A stretch of 64,000 nucleotides of DNA from Chitinophaga varians (GTDB lineage Bacteria; Bacteroidota; Bacteroidia; Chitinophagales; Chitinophagaceae): assembly GCF_012641275.1 (NCBI RefSeq), contig NZ_JABAIA010000002.1:1798001-1862000 (forward strand), in the 5' to 3' direction. Each line of letters starts with the position of its first letter. Position 1 is the stretch's first letter. Below the pieces are notes generated by a model that did not search any database, was not told the origin of the DNA, and saw only the letters and a program-made list of their open reading frames with translations. The translations under genes and the position numbers were made by a program. Below, piece after piece: positions 10,395-18,137 of this stretch.

Positions 10395-10443
10395 CCGGGG
10401 GCCCCCGGCAATTTTGGTCCCCGGGGCATTAACCCCCGGGCTG
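10395..10443. repeat. Two GC-rich palindromes in the susC leader
   Basis: Bases 10395-10408 form a perfect 14-base palindrome (CCGGGGGCCCCCGG). Bases 10419-10440 form a second hairpin, with arms CCCCGGGG and CCCCGGG around a seven-base loop. They lie 73-121 bases upstream of the susC start codon in an otherwise AT-rich 273-base gap (10323-10595). They may be transcription attenuators, since susC is downstream of fecR, or REP-like elements. There is no U-run on the minus strand. Confidence 0.6.
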
Positions 10444-10581
10444 AAAATGTTTTGGCGGAAGAAGAGTGGCGTTTGTTCTGGCTTTACTATTTAGTTGTTG
10501 AACGTTGGTTTAATTGTACGTAATTATTGATTTTGGTTTGTTAGTTATTAATTAATGTTGCAGTTTAAACCCTGAACTAAT

Positions 10582-10608
10582 CGTAGCCCAGGGCTTCAGC
10601 CCTGGGAC
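10582..10608. repeat. Dispersed palindromic repeat, copy 1 (overlaps fecR stop)
   Basis: A 27-base element with inverted arms AGCCCAGGGCT and AGCCCTGGG. An almost identical copy occurs at 30895-30921 (one base different, in the loop). Read on the minus strand, it sits at the 3' end of the fecR-like gene and contains its TGA stop. It is of the REP or short-palindrome class and may act as a 3' mRNA stem. Confidence 0.75.
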
Positions 10609-11801
10609 CCCGGCGAAACGAAAACAACGTTCCCGCTTATACGAAAACGCACCATCTTCGTCATCTCGAGTGCTTTCAGCAGCTGGCCGATTTCCTCATT
10701 CCTGGATACAATTCCGGAAAGGGTGATATCATCCATATCGCCTTCATATCTGATTTCCACATTATACCAGCGGGCCACTTCCCGCATGATGCTGCGAATA
10801 TTGGTGTCCCGGAAGTAAAACTCACCGTTTTTCCAGCTGAGGGTTTCATCCAGGTTGGGTTTGCTGATGAGGAAAGTCCCACCGGAAGGAGCGATGGTGG
10901 CCTGTTCGCCAGGGTGTAACAGCTGTTTGTCCACCCCGTTAATAACGTTGACGGCGCCTTGCACGAGGGTGGTCCTGATGGCGTTTTCATCCGCGTAGGC
11001 CATTACGTTGAAGGCGGTGCCGAGCACTTGTATATCCAGTTTGTTGACAGTAACGGTAAATGGTTTGTGTTCATCTTTGGCGATGTCGAAATAGGCTTCG
11101 CCTGTTACCTCCACGTGCCGGTTGTTGGCTGCGAACGCAGCGGGATAGCGGATGGACGAGGCGGCGTTGAGCCATACCCGTGAGCCGTCGGGCAGGGTGA
11201 GCTGGTACATGCAGCCATGCGGTGTTTGCATGGTATTGTATAGGATGTTGTTATTATCCTTGCCTTCGGTCAACTGGTAGGCTACCTGTCCGTTGGCGAG
11301 TTTAACGATGCGGGCGTTGCCTTGTTGGGCGATGGTGCCGTTGGCGATGCTGTCGAGTGCTACGCGGGAGCCGTCGCCGAGTATCAGCACGGGTTGCGCG
11401 GTGCCGGGCCTGACAGGTTTGCCGGCTGCCAGGGCAGTGGCGTTGTGTCTGTGCCGGGAGGCGAATTTCCAGGTGCCGGCCATCAGAAGGCCGAAGATGG
11501 CTGCTGCGGCCGCGTATTTGAACCAGGGCCGGAAAACGGGTGGTTTGCGTGTTGGCGGCAGCATCGATAATTGTACTTCCTGTTGTTGTGCTTTCAGCAG
11601 AATTTCATCCGCCATTTCCGCCGGGTCGTAGTCGGCGGCCTCCGCATAGGCAGGGTTACTGAATGCTTCCTCCAGCAGGCGGGAAAGCAGGGCCTTGTTG
11701 TCCCGTTCCATGGCCATCTGGCGGAAACGGTGTATCTCGGACGCATTGAGCGTGCCGTTCATATAACCCCTGAACAGTGCTTCAAATGATGTGTCAGACA
11801 T
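10596..11801 (-). CDS. FecR family anti-sigma factor
   Basis: This 401-residue protein has a cytoplasmic helical N-terminus, a single membrane segment at about 93-110 (WFKYAAAAAIFGLLMAGTW), a FecR domain (TPHGCMYQLTLPDGSRVWLNA, HVEVTGEAYFDIAKD, LGTAFNV) and a C-terminal DUF4974 region (FYFRDTNIRSIMREVARWYNV). FecR proteins hold the cognate ECF sigma factor and release it when the STN domain of the partner SusC signals substrate. It is 90 bp after the ECF sigma gene and 273 bp before susC, the classic trio. The final codons and the stop lie within a dispersed palindromic repeat, so the last residues (SPGSQG) may be set by that element. Confidence 0.95.
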   Translation of the reverse strand: MSDTSFEALFRGYMNGTLNASEIHRFRQMAMERDNKALLSRLLEEAFSNPAYAEAADYDPAEMADEILLKAQQQEVQLSMLPPTRKPPVFRPWFKYAAAAAIFGLLMAGTWKFASRHRHNATALAAGKPVRPGTAQPVLILGDGSRVALDSIANGTIAQQGNARIVKLANGQVAYQLTEGKDNNNILYNTMQTPHGCMYQLTLPDGSRVWLNAASSIRYPAAFAANNRHVEVTGEAYFDIAKDEHKPFTVTVNKLDIQVLGTAFNVMAYADENAIRTTLVQGAVNVINGVDKQLLHPGEQATIAPSGGTFLISKPNLDETLSWKNGEFYFRDTNIRSIMREVARWYNVEIRYEGDMDDITLSGIVSRNEEIGQLLKALEMTKMVRFRISGNVVFVSPGSQG

Positions 11802-11891
11802 GCGGATGCTGGTTTAAGGTCATCTGTTTTCCCTCTTATGATAAAGGACGGAAAACAGGAACAGGGTAAGACAGTAAAATGAAAAAATATT

Positions 11892-12482
11892 TTAAGGGAA
11901 TGCGATCAGGAGGGCCAATAACGTGAAAATCCCCTCCGGATGGCGCTCGAGGTATTCACGGATGCTGCGCAGGGCCCTGACAATATAGGTTTGGGAGCTG
12001 ACCACCGAGATATTCAGCTGCCGGGCTATCTGCGGGTGACTGAGCCCCTGGAAGCGGTGAAGGATAAATACCTCTTTCACTTTAGCAGGCAGGTGTTCGA
12101 TCGCTTTGCTGAGGGTGCTCTCCAGTTCCCGGTATTCCAGGCGGGCCTGTGCGTCGGGAAGCGGGTCGGCCTGCAAGTGGCCTGTCAGCGTGTCGAGGTT
12201 GTCAGTACGCAGTACTTTCCTGGAGAGAAAGTCCATGATCAGGTTGCGGGCGCACACATAAATAAAGGTGCCGGCATTGTCTACCTCGGAAAGTTTCTGA
12301 CGGTTGTTCCACAGTTTCAGGAAGATATCCTGTGAGAGGTCTTTGGCTTGTTCCGGTGAGCGGGTGAGGCGTAATGCGGTCCCATACACCTGCGGCCAGT
12401 ATTGCTGTACCAGCTGCCGGAAGCTGCGTTCATCGCCGCTGGCAACGGCGAGCAACCATTGTTTTTCATTATCGTGGTCCAA
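11892..12482 (-). CDS. ECF (sigma-70 family) RNA polymerase sigma factor
   Basis: Region 2 is visible as DERSFRQLVQQYWPQVYGTA and AKDLSQDIFLKLW. Region 4 is visible as the helix-turn-helix AIEHLPAKVKEVFILHRFQG and HPQIARQLNISVVSSQTYI. The frame is open up to 12677, but that extension would overlap the divergent gene on the plus strand. The TTG at 12482-12480 gives a 196-residue protein (MDHDNEKQWLLAV), the normal ECF length, so I chose it; no ATG lies between it and the extension. It should direct transcription of the FecR/SusC/SusD cluster. A short hydrophobic tail (FTLLALLIAFP) ends the protein. Confidence 0.9.
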   Translation of the reverse strand: MDHDNEKQWLLAVASGDERSFRQLVQQYWPQVYGTALRLTRSPEQAKDLSQDIFLKLWNNRQKLSEVDNAGTFIYVCARNLIMDFLSRKVLRTDNLDTLTGHLQADPLPDAQARLEYRELESTLSKAIEHLPAKVKEVFILHRFQGLSHPQIARQLNISVVSSQTYIVRALRSIREYLERHPEGIFTLLALLIAFP

Positions 12483-12600
12483 AAGTGGTCTTGTTGATAT
12501 AACAGGAGTGTGGTATGAAAATAATACAATCAGCCGGTATTTGCAAAATGATGTTGTTCTCCTGGTTTTTCTTTTTTGGGGAGATATGTATCTTGCCCTT

Positions 12601-13443
12601 ATGTTAACATTAGACGACAGGGCCTGGCAATTCCTGAGCGGCCCGTACGGCATCGATGAAAATCTGCCGGAAGCCATTGCTGAATTAAAGGCCGGCTATT
12701 CCAAAGCACTGCTGGATGATATTATCTGGGAACGAATTTATCATCAGAACACCCTGTACGAAAATACTTTCGCGGCAATTCCCCACCTGCTGGAGCTGGC
12801 GGCCAATGGTACCGATGCGGAGGCGCAGGCCGATATCCTCTGCAGCCTGGCGGTGCTGATCGCGGAAGATGCCAATGAGCCCACGCCGGGCACTATTCCG
12901 GCGGAATATGCTGACAACGCCGACCTGGCGCCGGAGCAGGTGCGCGGCATATATAATGATTACCTGAAGGCACTGGCGCAACTGCCTGCGTTATGCGCAG
13001 CGCTGCTACCAACCGTGCGCCTGCAGGCGGAAGACGGGAAAAGTTATTTCCTGGCAGCTATGGCCGTAGCATACGGTCAACGCGCTTTTGCCCGCGTTTT
13101 TATCCGTTACTACGAAGGGGAGGAGTATATCGCGCACTGTGAATGCTGCGGTGCAGATATTTTCGTGTGGCCGAAAGAAGACCGGCTGGTTTGTTTCCGG
13201 GAAGACCCCGTGTTTAAAAAGGAGCAGGAGGAAACGCCGGTAACGCCTCACCCGGACCAGGCGCCGGCCTGGGACGGTATCACCATTACGGAGGCCAACA
13301 GCTACGCCTGGGGGTATCATTTCCTTTCGCAGCTGAACATGCCGGCGCTGAAAACCCGCTGGCCCTTCCTGTTCGGTACGGCCCGCTGCCCCGGCTGCGG
13401 TGAACAACTGGACATATTTGAAAGCATCCTCGCAGGGATGTGA
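12601..13443 (+). CDS. Uncharacterised protein with two CxxC pairs
   Basis: I do not recognise this family with certainty. Starting at the ATG at 12601 it is a 280-residue, acidic, largely helical protein without signal peptide (MLTLDDRAWQFLSGPYG). An in-frame ATG at 12586 would add five residues. The middle (ENTFAAIPHLLELAANGTDAE) resembles HEAT-type helical repeats. Two cysteine pairs, ECCGADIF and CPGCGEQLDIF, look like a split zinc ribbon. The frame also extends back to 12304, but that part is antisense to the ECF sigma gene and is not believed. It is divergent from that sigma factor and monocistronic. Confidence 0.75.
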   Translation: MLTLDDRAWQFLSGPYGIDENLPEAIAELKAGYSKALLDDIIWERIYHQNTLYENTFAAIPHLLELAANGTDAEAQADILCSLAVLIAEDANEPTPGTIPAEYADNADLAPEQVRGIYNDYLKALAQLPALCAALLPTVRLQAEDGKSYFLAAMAVAYGQRAFARVFIRYYEGEEYIAHCECCGADIFVWPKEDRLVCFREDPVFKKEQEETPVTPHPDQAPAWDGITITEANSYAWGYHFLSQLNMPALKTRWPFLFGTARCPGCGEQLDIFESILAGM

Positions 13444-13681
13444 TCATCCGGTAATATTCAAGACTGGTCATCGGTCCCGATTGAAAAAGCTGGAGCGGGG
13501 AGAAGAAGTGTAAGGATTACCCGAAGGGGATGACGAATACGAGTATCTTCCTGTAAATACGCCCGCTTTTCACCGCTAGATATATATGATTATATTTCAT
13601 GCGTTTTTCCGGATTTTGCTGTTATCACGAAACCTTTGCTGATAGCGTCTTTGAGATATGTGGTAGTATGCGATTTTTTTG
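13444..13681. other. Gene-free stretch upstream of the cold-shock-domain gene
   Basis: The gap between the CxxC protein and the cold-shock-domain gene is 312 bases (13444-13755). The first 240 bases show no convincing ORF, hairpin terminator or repeat. The remainder holds a candidate -7 element and a short leader ORF, listed separately. Confidence 0.5.
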
Positions 13682-13689
13682 TATCTTCG
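13682..13689 (+). promoter_or_regulatory. Candidate -7 promoter element for the csp gene
   Basis: TATCTTCG differs by one base from the Bacteroidota -7 consensus TAnnTTTG and is preceded by a T-run. It would give a leader of about 60 bases, typical of cold-shock genes. No clear -33 TTG is visible. Confidence 0.45.
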
Positions 13690-13699
13690 GGGAAGGTAA

Positions 13700-13759
13700 A
13701 TGCGATCTTTAAAAAAACTGAACGGAGGAAACCATTTACCGGCAAATGAAAAATTATGA
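13700..13759 (+). CDS. Possible 19-codon leader peptide coupled to csp
   Basis: An ATG 10 bases after the candidate -7 element opens a 19-residue frame (MRSLKKLNGGNHLPANEKL). Its TGA stop overlaps the csp ATG as ATGA (13756-13759), the arrangement used for translational coupling. A GGAGG sits inside the frame, 28 bases before the csp start. It is lysine- and asparagine-rich and has no known homologue that I recognise. Chance is possible at this length. Confidence 0.3.
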   Translation: MRSLKKLNGGNHLPANEKL

Positions 13760-14229
13760 ATAAGTCATCAGAAAACTCCGGTAAAAAGGAAAATCTCAGT
13801 AAAAAAGAAATCGAAAAAAGAAAACTGCAAAAACAGAGGGAAAAACAGGAGAAAAAAGAGGAACGACAGGCAAACAGCAAAAAAGGCAAAAGTCTGGAAG
13901 ACATGATGGCCTACATCGATGAGGATGGGAACATTACCTCTACTCCTCCGGACCCCAGCAAAAAGAAAGAAGTCAACCTGGAGGACATTCAGATCGGTGT
14001 GGCGCGGCAACAGGAAGGAGAACCTGTTAGCCAGATCCGTACAGGCATAGTCACTTTCTTCAACGAATCCAAAGGCTACGGCTTTATTAAAGACCAGCGG
14101 ACACAGGAAAGCATCTTCGTTCACATCAACGGATTGCTGGACCGGGTACGGGAGAATTCCAAAGTCACTTTTGAAGTGGAAATGGGACACAAAGGCCCCA
14201 ACGCGGTACGGGTGAAACTGGCAAAATAA
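13756..14229 (+). CDS. Cold-shock-domain protein with lysine/glutamate-rich N-terminus
   Basis: This 157-residue protein has two parts. Residues 1-50 are highly charged (KKEIEKRKLQKQREKQEKK), probably a basic coiled coil. The C-terminal 65 residues are a cold-shock domain with the RNP1-like motif KGYGFIKD and the RNP2-like motif SIFVHI. Such proteins bind single-stranded RNA or DNA and may melt mRNA structure. At twice the length of CspA, it belongs to the extended Bacteroidota form with a charged N-terminal tail. It is monocistronic, ends at a strong hairpin terminator, and has an upstream leader frame that ends on its start codon. Confidence 0.92.
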   Translation: MNKSSENSGKKENLSKKEIEKRKLQKQREKQEKKEERQANSKKGKSLEDMMAYIDEDGNITSTPPDPSKKKEVNLEDIQIGVARQQEGEPVSQIRTGIVTFFNESKGYGFIKDQRTQESIFVHINGLLDRVRENSKVTFEVEMGHKGPNAVRVKLAK

Positions 14230-14247
14230 CGCTGTATAATGATATGC

Positions 14248-14304
14248 AAAAGCTGCTGGCTGCCGGCGGAGGGTCATCCCCCGCCGGACGCTGGCAGCTT
14301 TTTT
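14248..14304. terminator. Bidirectional rho-independent terminator
   Basis: A GC-rich hairpin (arms AGCTGC..GCCGGCGG and CCGCCGG..GGCAGCT, with small bulges) is flanked by an A-run on the left and a T-run (14299-14304) on the right. It can therefore end both the csp gene and the minus-strand acyltransferase/small-protein unit. Confidence 0.8.
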
Positions 14305-14419
14305 ATTGCGGACTGTCGCGGTGTATTATCATCATCAGGTACAGCAACGCTGCCAGTATGAGGACGAAGGCCAGTCCTGCCAAAGAGAGGCAGACCAGCA
14401 CCAATAAGAGTGTATTCAT
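14303..14419 (-). CDS. 38-residue single-pass membrane peptide
   Basis: Starting at the ATG at 14419-14417, the frame encodes 38 residues: MNTLLLVLVCLSLAGLAFVL, then eight more mostly hydrophobic residues, then MMIIHRDSPQ and TAA. Nearly the whole length is one hydrophobic helix with a short basic/polar tail. Its ATG overlaps the TGA stop of the acyltransferase (ATGA, four bases), a strong sign of translational coupling. The stop lies at the edge of the shared terminator. I do not recognise a family. It may associate with or regulate the membrane-acting acyltransferase, which is inference from position only. Confidence 0.6.
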   Translation of the reverse strand: MNTLLLVLVCLSLAGLAFVLILAALLYLMMIIHRDSPQ

Positions 14420-15231
14420 GAGCGTGAGTTTGTTTTCCAGCGCCGGTGGGTCCACAGCCAGTAAGCGGGCGACTGGCAGATGTCCTTTTCCAGGCGTGCG
14501 TTAAAAATCCTGGTGATCTCAAAAGGAGCCATGGTGGAGGGCTGATCGGTAATTAAAGAAAATGTGATCTCCCACCGGTACCCCCGCAGCCTGCGGATAA
14601 CGGCATACACAACGGCAGCGTCCACCGCTTTGGCCAGCCGCTCCGTACCGGTGATCACCCGGGTAGGCTGATGGAGGAAATCCACCACATGATGGCTGTT
14701 GGGCGCCGACTGGTCTGCAATAAAGATATAAGCCCCGGGAACGCTGTGTTGCAGCAAATGACGGGGCGCCTCGTCCATCGCCAACATCCGCAATCCGAAG
14801 CGGGAACGTGTCCGCTTCATCAGCCGATTGAAAAACCGGTTGTTCAGCGGTTTAAACACGGCATATACCGGACAGCGTAACAACAGCGGTAACAATGACA
14901 TACATTCCCAATTACCATAATGACCAAGCATAATAATCACCGGCCGGCCCTGTGCATGGTACTCCCCGATCAACCCGGAATTATGCAGCACCAGCCGCTC
15001 CCGGATACGTCGCCCCGATACCATCATCAGTACCGGCATCTCCGCGAAAAGCCGGCTGAAATGCCGGTAAAAATCAACGGCTATCCGCCTGATCTCGCCA
15101 TACGATTTCTCGGGAAAAGAACGCGACAGATTCTGTATGACCTCCGTGTAGCGATAACGCATCACCCGGTATAATAAAAAGAAAATGAACCACGCTAACC
15201 CGTCAGGAGAGGCCCTGTATTTCATATTCAT
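14416..15231 (-). CDS. LpxL/HtrB-type lysophospholipid/lipid A acyltransferase
   Basis: This 271-residue protein carries the acyltransferase motif GHYGNWE (H104, E109, the H-x4-E pair of the LpxL/LpxM family). It also has an N-terminal amphipathic region (GLAWFIFFLLYRVMRYR) and conserved blocks such as NLSRSFPEKSYGEIRRIA and YIFIADQSAPN. The family transfers a fatty acyl chain from ACP to a lipid A precursor or other lipid at the inner membrane. It is somewhat shorter than the E. coli enzyme (about 306). A 38-residue membrane peptide is coupled at its 3' end. Start codon choice between residue 1 and residue 3 (both ATG) is open. Confidence 0.9.
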   Translation of the reverse strand: MNMKYRASPDGLAWFIFFLLYRVMRYRYTEVIQNLSRSFPEKSYGEIRRIAVDFYRHFSRLFAEMPVLMMVSGRRIRERLVLHNSGLIGEYHAQGRPVIIMLGHYGNWECMSLLPLLLRCPVYAVFKPLNNRFFNRLMKRTRSRFGLRMLAMDEAPRHLLQHSVPGAYIFIADQSAPNSHHVVDFLHQPTRVITGTERLAKAVDAAVVYAVIRRLRGYRWEITFSLITDQPSTMAPFEITRIFNARLEKDICQSPAYWLWTHRRWKTNSRS

Positions 15232-15383
15232 TGGTTAAAAAAAAGTTAAAGCATAGCGGCGGCGCAGGGTAACTGCCCGCTGAAGTGTCGGTACCACAAC
15301 CGATGCCCAATACAAAAGGACAACAATTACACAGCAAGGTGTTGCGGCAAACGGATAGACTTTTACGCTAAACGGATTTTTTT

Positions 15384-16358
15384 ATGGCGAATACTTTCAG
15401 AAACAACTCCGGAGATGTACTATATGTAGAGCAAAACAACATGCGCCTGCAGGAAGTGATGCAGACAACAGAAAGACAGCTGCGGCTGCCTTTCTGGGAC
15501 ATCGATCTGCAACAACACTACTGCGATGGCGTACATGTGGCACATTGTAATATTAATGTGCGGGAAGACCTCTACGTAACCAGCGCGCCGGACGAGCCTA
15601 TCCCGGGAATGGTGTTCGTGCAGCAGGGAAAAATCACTGCCACCGGCCATAACAGCCGTGTCACGCATAGCTTCGGCGAGGGACAGCATAACTTCTTCCG
15701 GAATCCGTACAATCCGCAATCCAGCGTTTTCTATCAACAACAAAACCTGCAGCTGCTGCTGATCGGCTTCGCACCGGAACGTTTCCTGCAACTGGCGGAA
15801 CACGCCGGTCCCGTACTGTACCAGGTGGCAGATAATATGGTGGCCGGGAAAGAATGGGAACACAAAGAAAACATGCCCGTTACTCGGCAAATGCAAATCG
15901 TTATAAACGATATTAATACCTGCCGGTTCCAGGGCAAGATGAAAGACCTTTACCTGCAAACCAAAGCGCTGGAACTGCTGTTGCTCCGTTGTGAACAACA
16001 GGAACAGCGGCAACAGACGGCAAAGACGAATATAAAACTATCTGAAACGGATATACGAAAAATACACGCGGCGCGGGAATGCCTGCTGGCCAATGTACAT
16101 CAGCCACCGTCACTGGGCCAACTGGCGCGGCAAACAGGGCTCAATGAATTTAAGCTGAAAGCAGGGTTCAGGAAAGTATTTAACAACAGTGTATTCGGTT
16201 ATCTGAGAGAATACCGGCTGGACCTGGCATGGCAGCTGCTGAAGAAAAAGGAGTTGTCAGTAACGGCAGTGGCCTATGAAGCAGGATATACCACTGTACA
16301 GCATTTTAGTAAGGAGTTCAGCAAACATTTCGGGGTAAGTCCGTCACGGATCGACTAG
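15384..16358 (+). CDS. AraC family transcriptional regulator (PchR-like)
   Basis: This 324-residue protein has an N-terminal ligand-sensing region and two C-terminal helix-turn-helix motifs (SLGQLARQTGLNEFKLKAGFRKVF and LSVTAVAYEAGYTTVQHFSKEFSKHFGVSPS). The middle segment MQIVINDINTCRFQGKMKDLYLQTKALELLLL resembles the linker of PchR-type regulators of siderophore uptake. No receptor gene is adjacent, so its target is unknown. Its TAG stop overlaps by four bases (CTAG) with the stop of the convergent lipoprotein gene. Confidence 0.9.
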   Translation: MANTFRNNSGDVLYVEQNNMRLQEVMQTTERQLRLPFWDIDLQQHYCDGVHVAHCNINVREDLYVTSAPDEPIPGMVFVQQGKITATGHNSRVTHSFGEGQHNFFRNPYNPQSSVFYQQQNLQLLLIGFAPERFLQLAEHAGPVLYQVADNMVAGKEWEHKENMPVTRQMQIVINDINTCRFQGKMKDLYLQTKALELLLLRCEQQEQRQQTAKTNIKLSETDIRKIHAARECLLANVHQPPSLGQLARQTGLNEFKLKAGFRKVFNNSVFGYLREYRLDLAWQLLKKKELSVTAVAYEAGYTTVQHFSKEFSKHFGVSPSRID

Positions 16359-17113
16359 GGTTTTAGTACGGCATAGTATTGACCGTTCTGTTCTTTCCAT
16401 TGGAAATAGCGGTCAAAAAAAGATTTGCGCTCAGTGGCGGTCATCCGGTCGTTGAGCTTTTCGCGCAGCAGCTGTTGCAGCGAAGCTGGTATCCGTTCAC
16501 TGGTAATACTGTTGTCCGAAAGTGAAACGGTATTGATCAGGCAGGTGTCTTTACCGAAGAACCCACTGACGGCCGCAATGGCACGCTGGTCGGGCGATAC
16601 ATCGTATGCTACGGAAGATACCGGCATGCGGTAGGGTTGTTGTTTGTCTGCCGACAGATCGAAAATAATGTTTTGAAAATAACCTTCTTCAGGAGTGAAT
16701 TCCTTTTCATGCACCAGGTAACGGTCACGCAATAGTTGATAAGGAATTTGATTGCCGTTGTTATAGAGAAACCAGTAATGCGGCTTGCCCTGTTGTTCTT
16801 CTATCAGGTATACCGGAAAGTTGAATGTCTGTGCAATGTGTACCAGCAGTTTTCCGGGCAGGCTGTCCAGCGGCTGTACGCCAATGTAGTAGCCGGATTC
16901 ATTGGACCGGTTAGTGACGTCTGCCGGCGAAATATTATGTCCTTTGTAACGGATGCGATAATTGTAGGCGGTGTTTTTACTTCCTGTATTCAGGTTGTTA
17001 TACCGCTGTTTGCTGGTGATGACTGTAAAAGGCCCGTAGTCTTTTTGTTCACTGCAGGCTCCCAACATCAGTATACATAAGCAGGTGATGATATGGTTAG
17101 AAATTTTTTTCAT
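16355..17113 (-). CDS. Uncharacterised lipoprotein
   Basis: This 252-residue protein begins with a lipoprotein signal (CLCILMLGAC, Cys at residue 20). I do not recognise the domain. It is predicted mixed alpha/beta, with a central segment (HIAQTFNFPVYLIEEQQGKPHYWFLYNNG). It is convergent with the AraC regulator and divergent from a DUF4349-like lipoprotein, about 100 bp away, so it is probably monocistronic. The acylated Cys and the absence of transmembrane segments place it on a periplasmic membrane face or the cell surface. Confidence 0.8.
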   Translation of the reverse strand: MKKISNHIITCLCILMLGACSEQKDYGPFTVITSKQRYNNLNTGSKNTAYNYRIRYKGHNISPADVTNRSNESGYYIGVQPLDSLPGKLLVHIAQTFNFPVYLIEEQQGKPHYWFLYNNGNQIPYQLLRDRYLVHEKEFTPEEGYFQNIIFDLSADKQQPYRMPVSSVAYDVSPDQRAIAAVSGFFGKDTCLINTVSLSDNSITSERIPASLQQLLREKLNDRMTATERKSFFDRYFQWKEQNGQYYAVLKP

Positions 17114-17221
17114 TACAGGAAGATAACTTTATTTATCTGTTTTTGACCGGTTGTGATTTTTTTAACATTTCTGAAAGGTTACCTTTTTCCGGTTGTTGGT
17201 ATAAACGGAAAAATGCCCCTT

Positions 17222-18112
17222 ATGCGTATACCAGTCCGTTATTTAGTTATTCCCGCTATTGTGCTTGCCGCCTGTGGCAAAAGCGCACCTTACCCTGATA
17301 ATGCTGCTTCCACGACAGAAAAAAGCGCCGATCAATATACCGCGTCGGCAGATTCCACTGACTTTTCCGGTGACATGTCGTCTTTAACTGCTGCGTCCCG
17401 CAAACGCGTGCGCACGGCGGATGTACGCTGCCGGGTAACAGACGTGTTCCATGCTTCCACGCGTATGGAACAGGTAGTGTCTTCGGTACAGGGCATTGTA
17501 GTGGAAAGCACTATGAAGAACCAGTATGCAGGACAGTATGACCTTCCTTACACGGCGGATTCACTGAAAAGAATGCAGCTGTACACGCCTACGGCCAATC
17601 TTACCTTACGCGTGCCGGTGGCCAGCCTGGATTCCGTGGTGAGCATCCTCACTTCTATGGCGGTGCTGATTGATTATCGTACAAAAACAGACCAGGACTA
17701 TACGCTGGCTTATCTGGCCAACGCATTGAAAAATAAAAAAGCAGGCCAGCATGCGGCAAAGGTGGTGACCGATAAAAACACCACTACACTGGATGTGGCG
17801 AAATATGAAGACCAGCAGGAAGAAACAAAAGTAGACAGAAGCATCTCCAACCTGAAAATACTGGACGATGTGGCCTATGCCACCTTTACGGTGGAACTGT
17901 TCCAGTCACAGGCTGCCAGCATGGAAACGATCATCAACCCCCGTTATGTTTCCCGCGCCGGCTTTGGTACGGAAGTACGTACGGCCGTAGTGGACGGCGC
18001 CAACCTGCTGCGCGACCTGCTCCTGTTTTTTATCCAGGTATGGCCGCTGCTGATCATGGCCGTATTGGGCTGGTGGGGATACCGCCGTTATCGCCGGATG
18101 TCGGTAAAATAG
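17222..18112 (+). CDS. DUF4349-like membrane-anchored lipoprotein
   Basis: From the ATG at 17222 this is a 296-residue protein with a lipoprotein signal (YLVIPAIVLAACGK). An in-frame ATG at 17213 adds three residues, and the frame extends to 17153 without a convincing start. The pattern RVRTADVRCRVTDV, then QGIVVESTM, then LTLRVPVASLDSVVSIL, then a charged helix, matches DUF4349. A C-terminal transmembrane segment (LLFFIQVWPLLIMAVLGWWGYRR) with a basic tail anchors it. DUF4349 proteins are envelope proteins of unknown role. It is probably expressed alone. Confidence 0.82.
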   Translation: MRIPVRYLVIPAIVLAACGKSAPYPDNAASTTEKSADQYTASADSTDFSGDMSSLTAASRKRVRTADVRCRVTDVFHASTRMEQVVSSVQGIVVESTMKNQYAGQYDLPYTADSLKRMQLYTPTANLTLRVPVASLDSVVSILTSMAVLIDYRTKTDQDYTLAYLANALKNKKAGQHAAKVVTDKNTTTLDVAKYEDQQEETKVDRSISNLKILDDVAYATFTVELFQSQAASMETIINPRYVSRAGFGTEVRTAVVDGANLLRDLLLFFIQVWPLLIMAVLGWWGYRRYRRMSVK

Positions 18113-18137
18113 GATACCGGACTATTTAGCCATTTTA

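Noticed and set aside
12304..12600. Upstream extension of the CxxC protein
   Set aside because: This segment is antisense to the ECF sigma gene; a start at 12601 or 12586 avoids the overlap.
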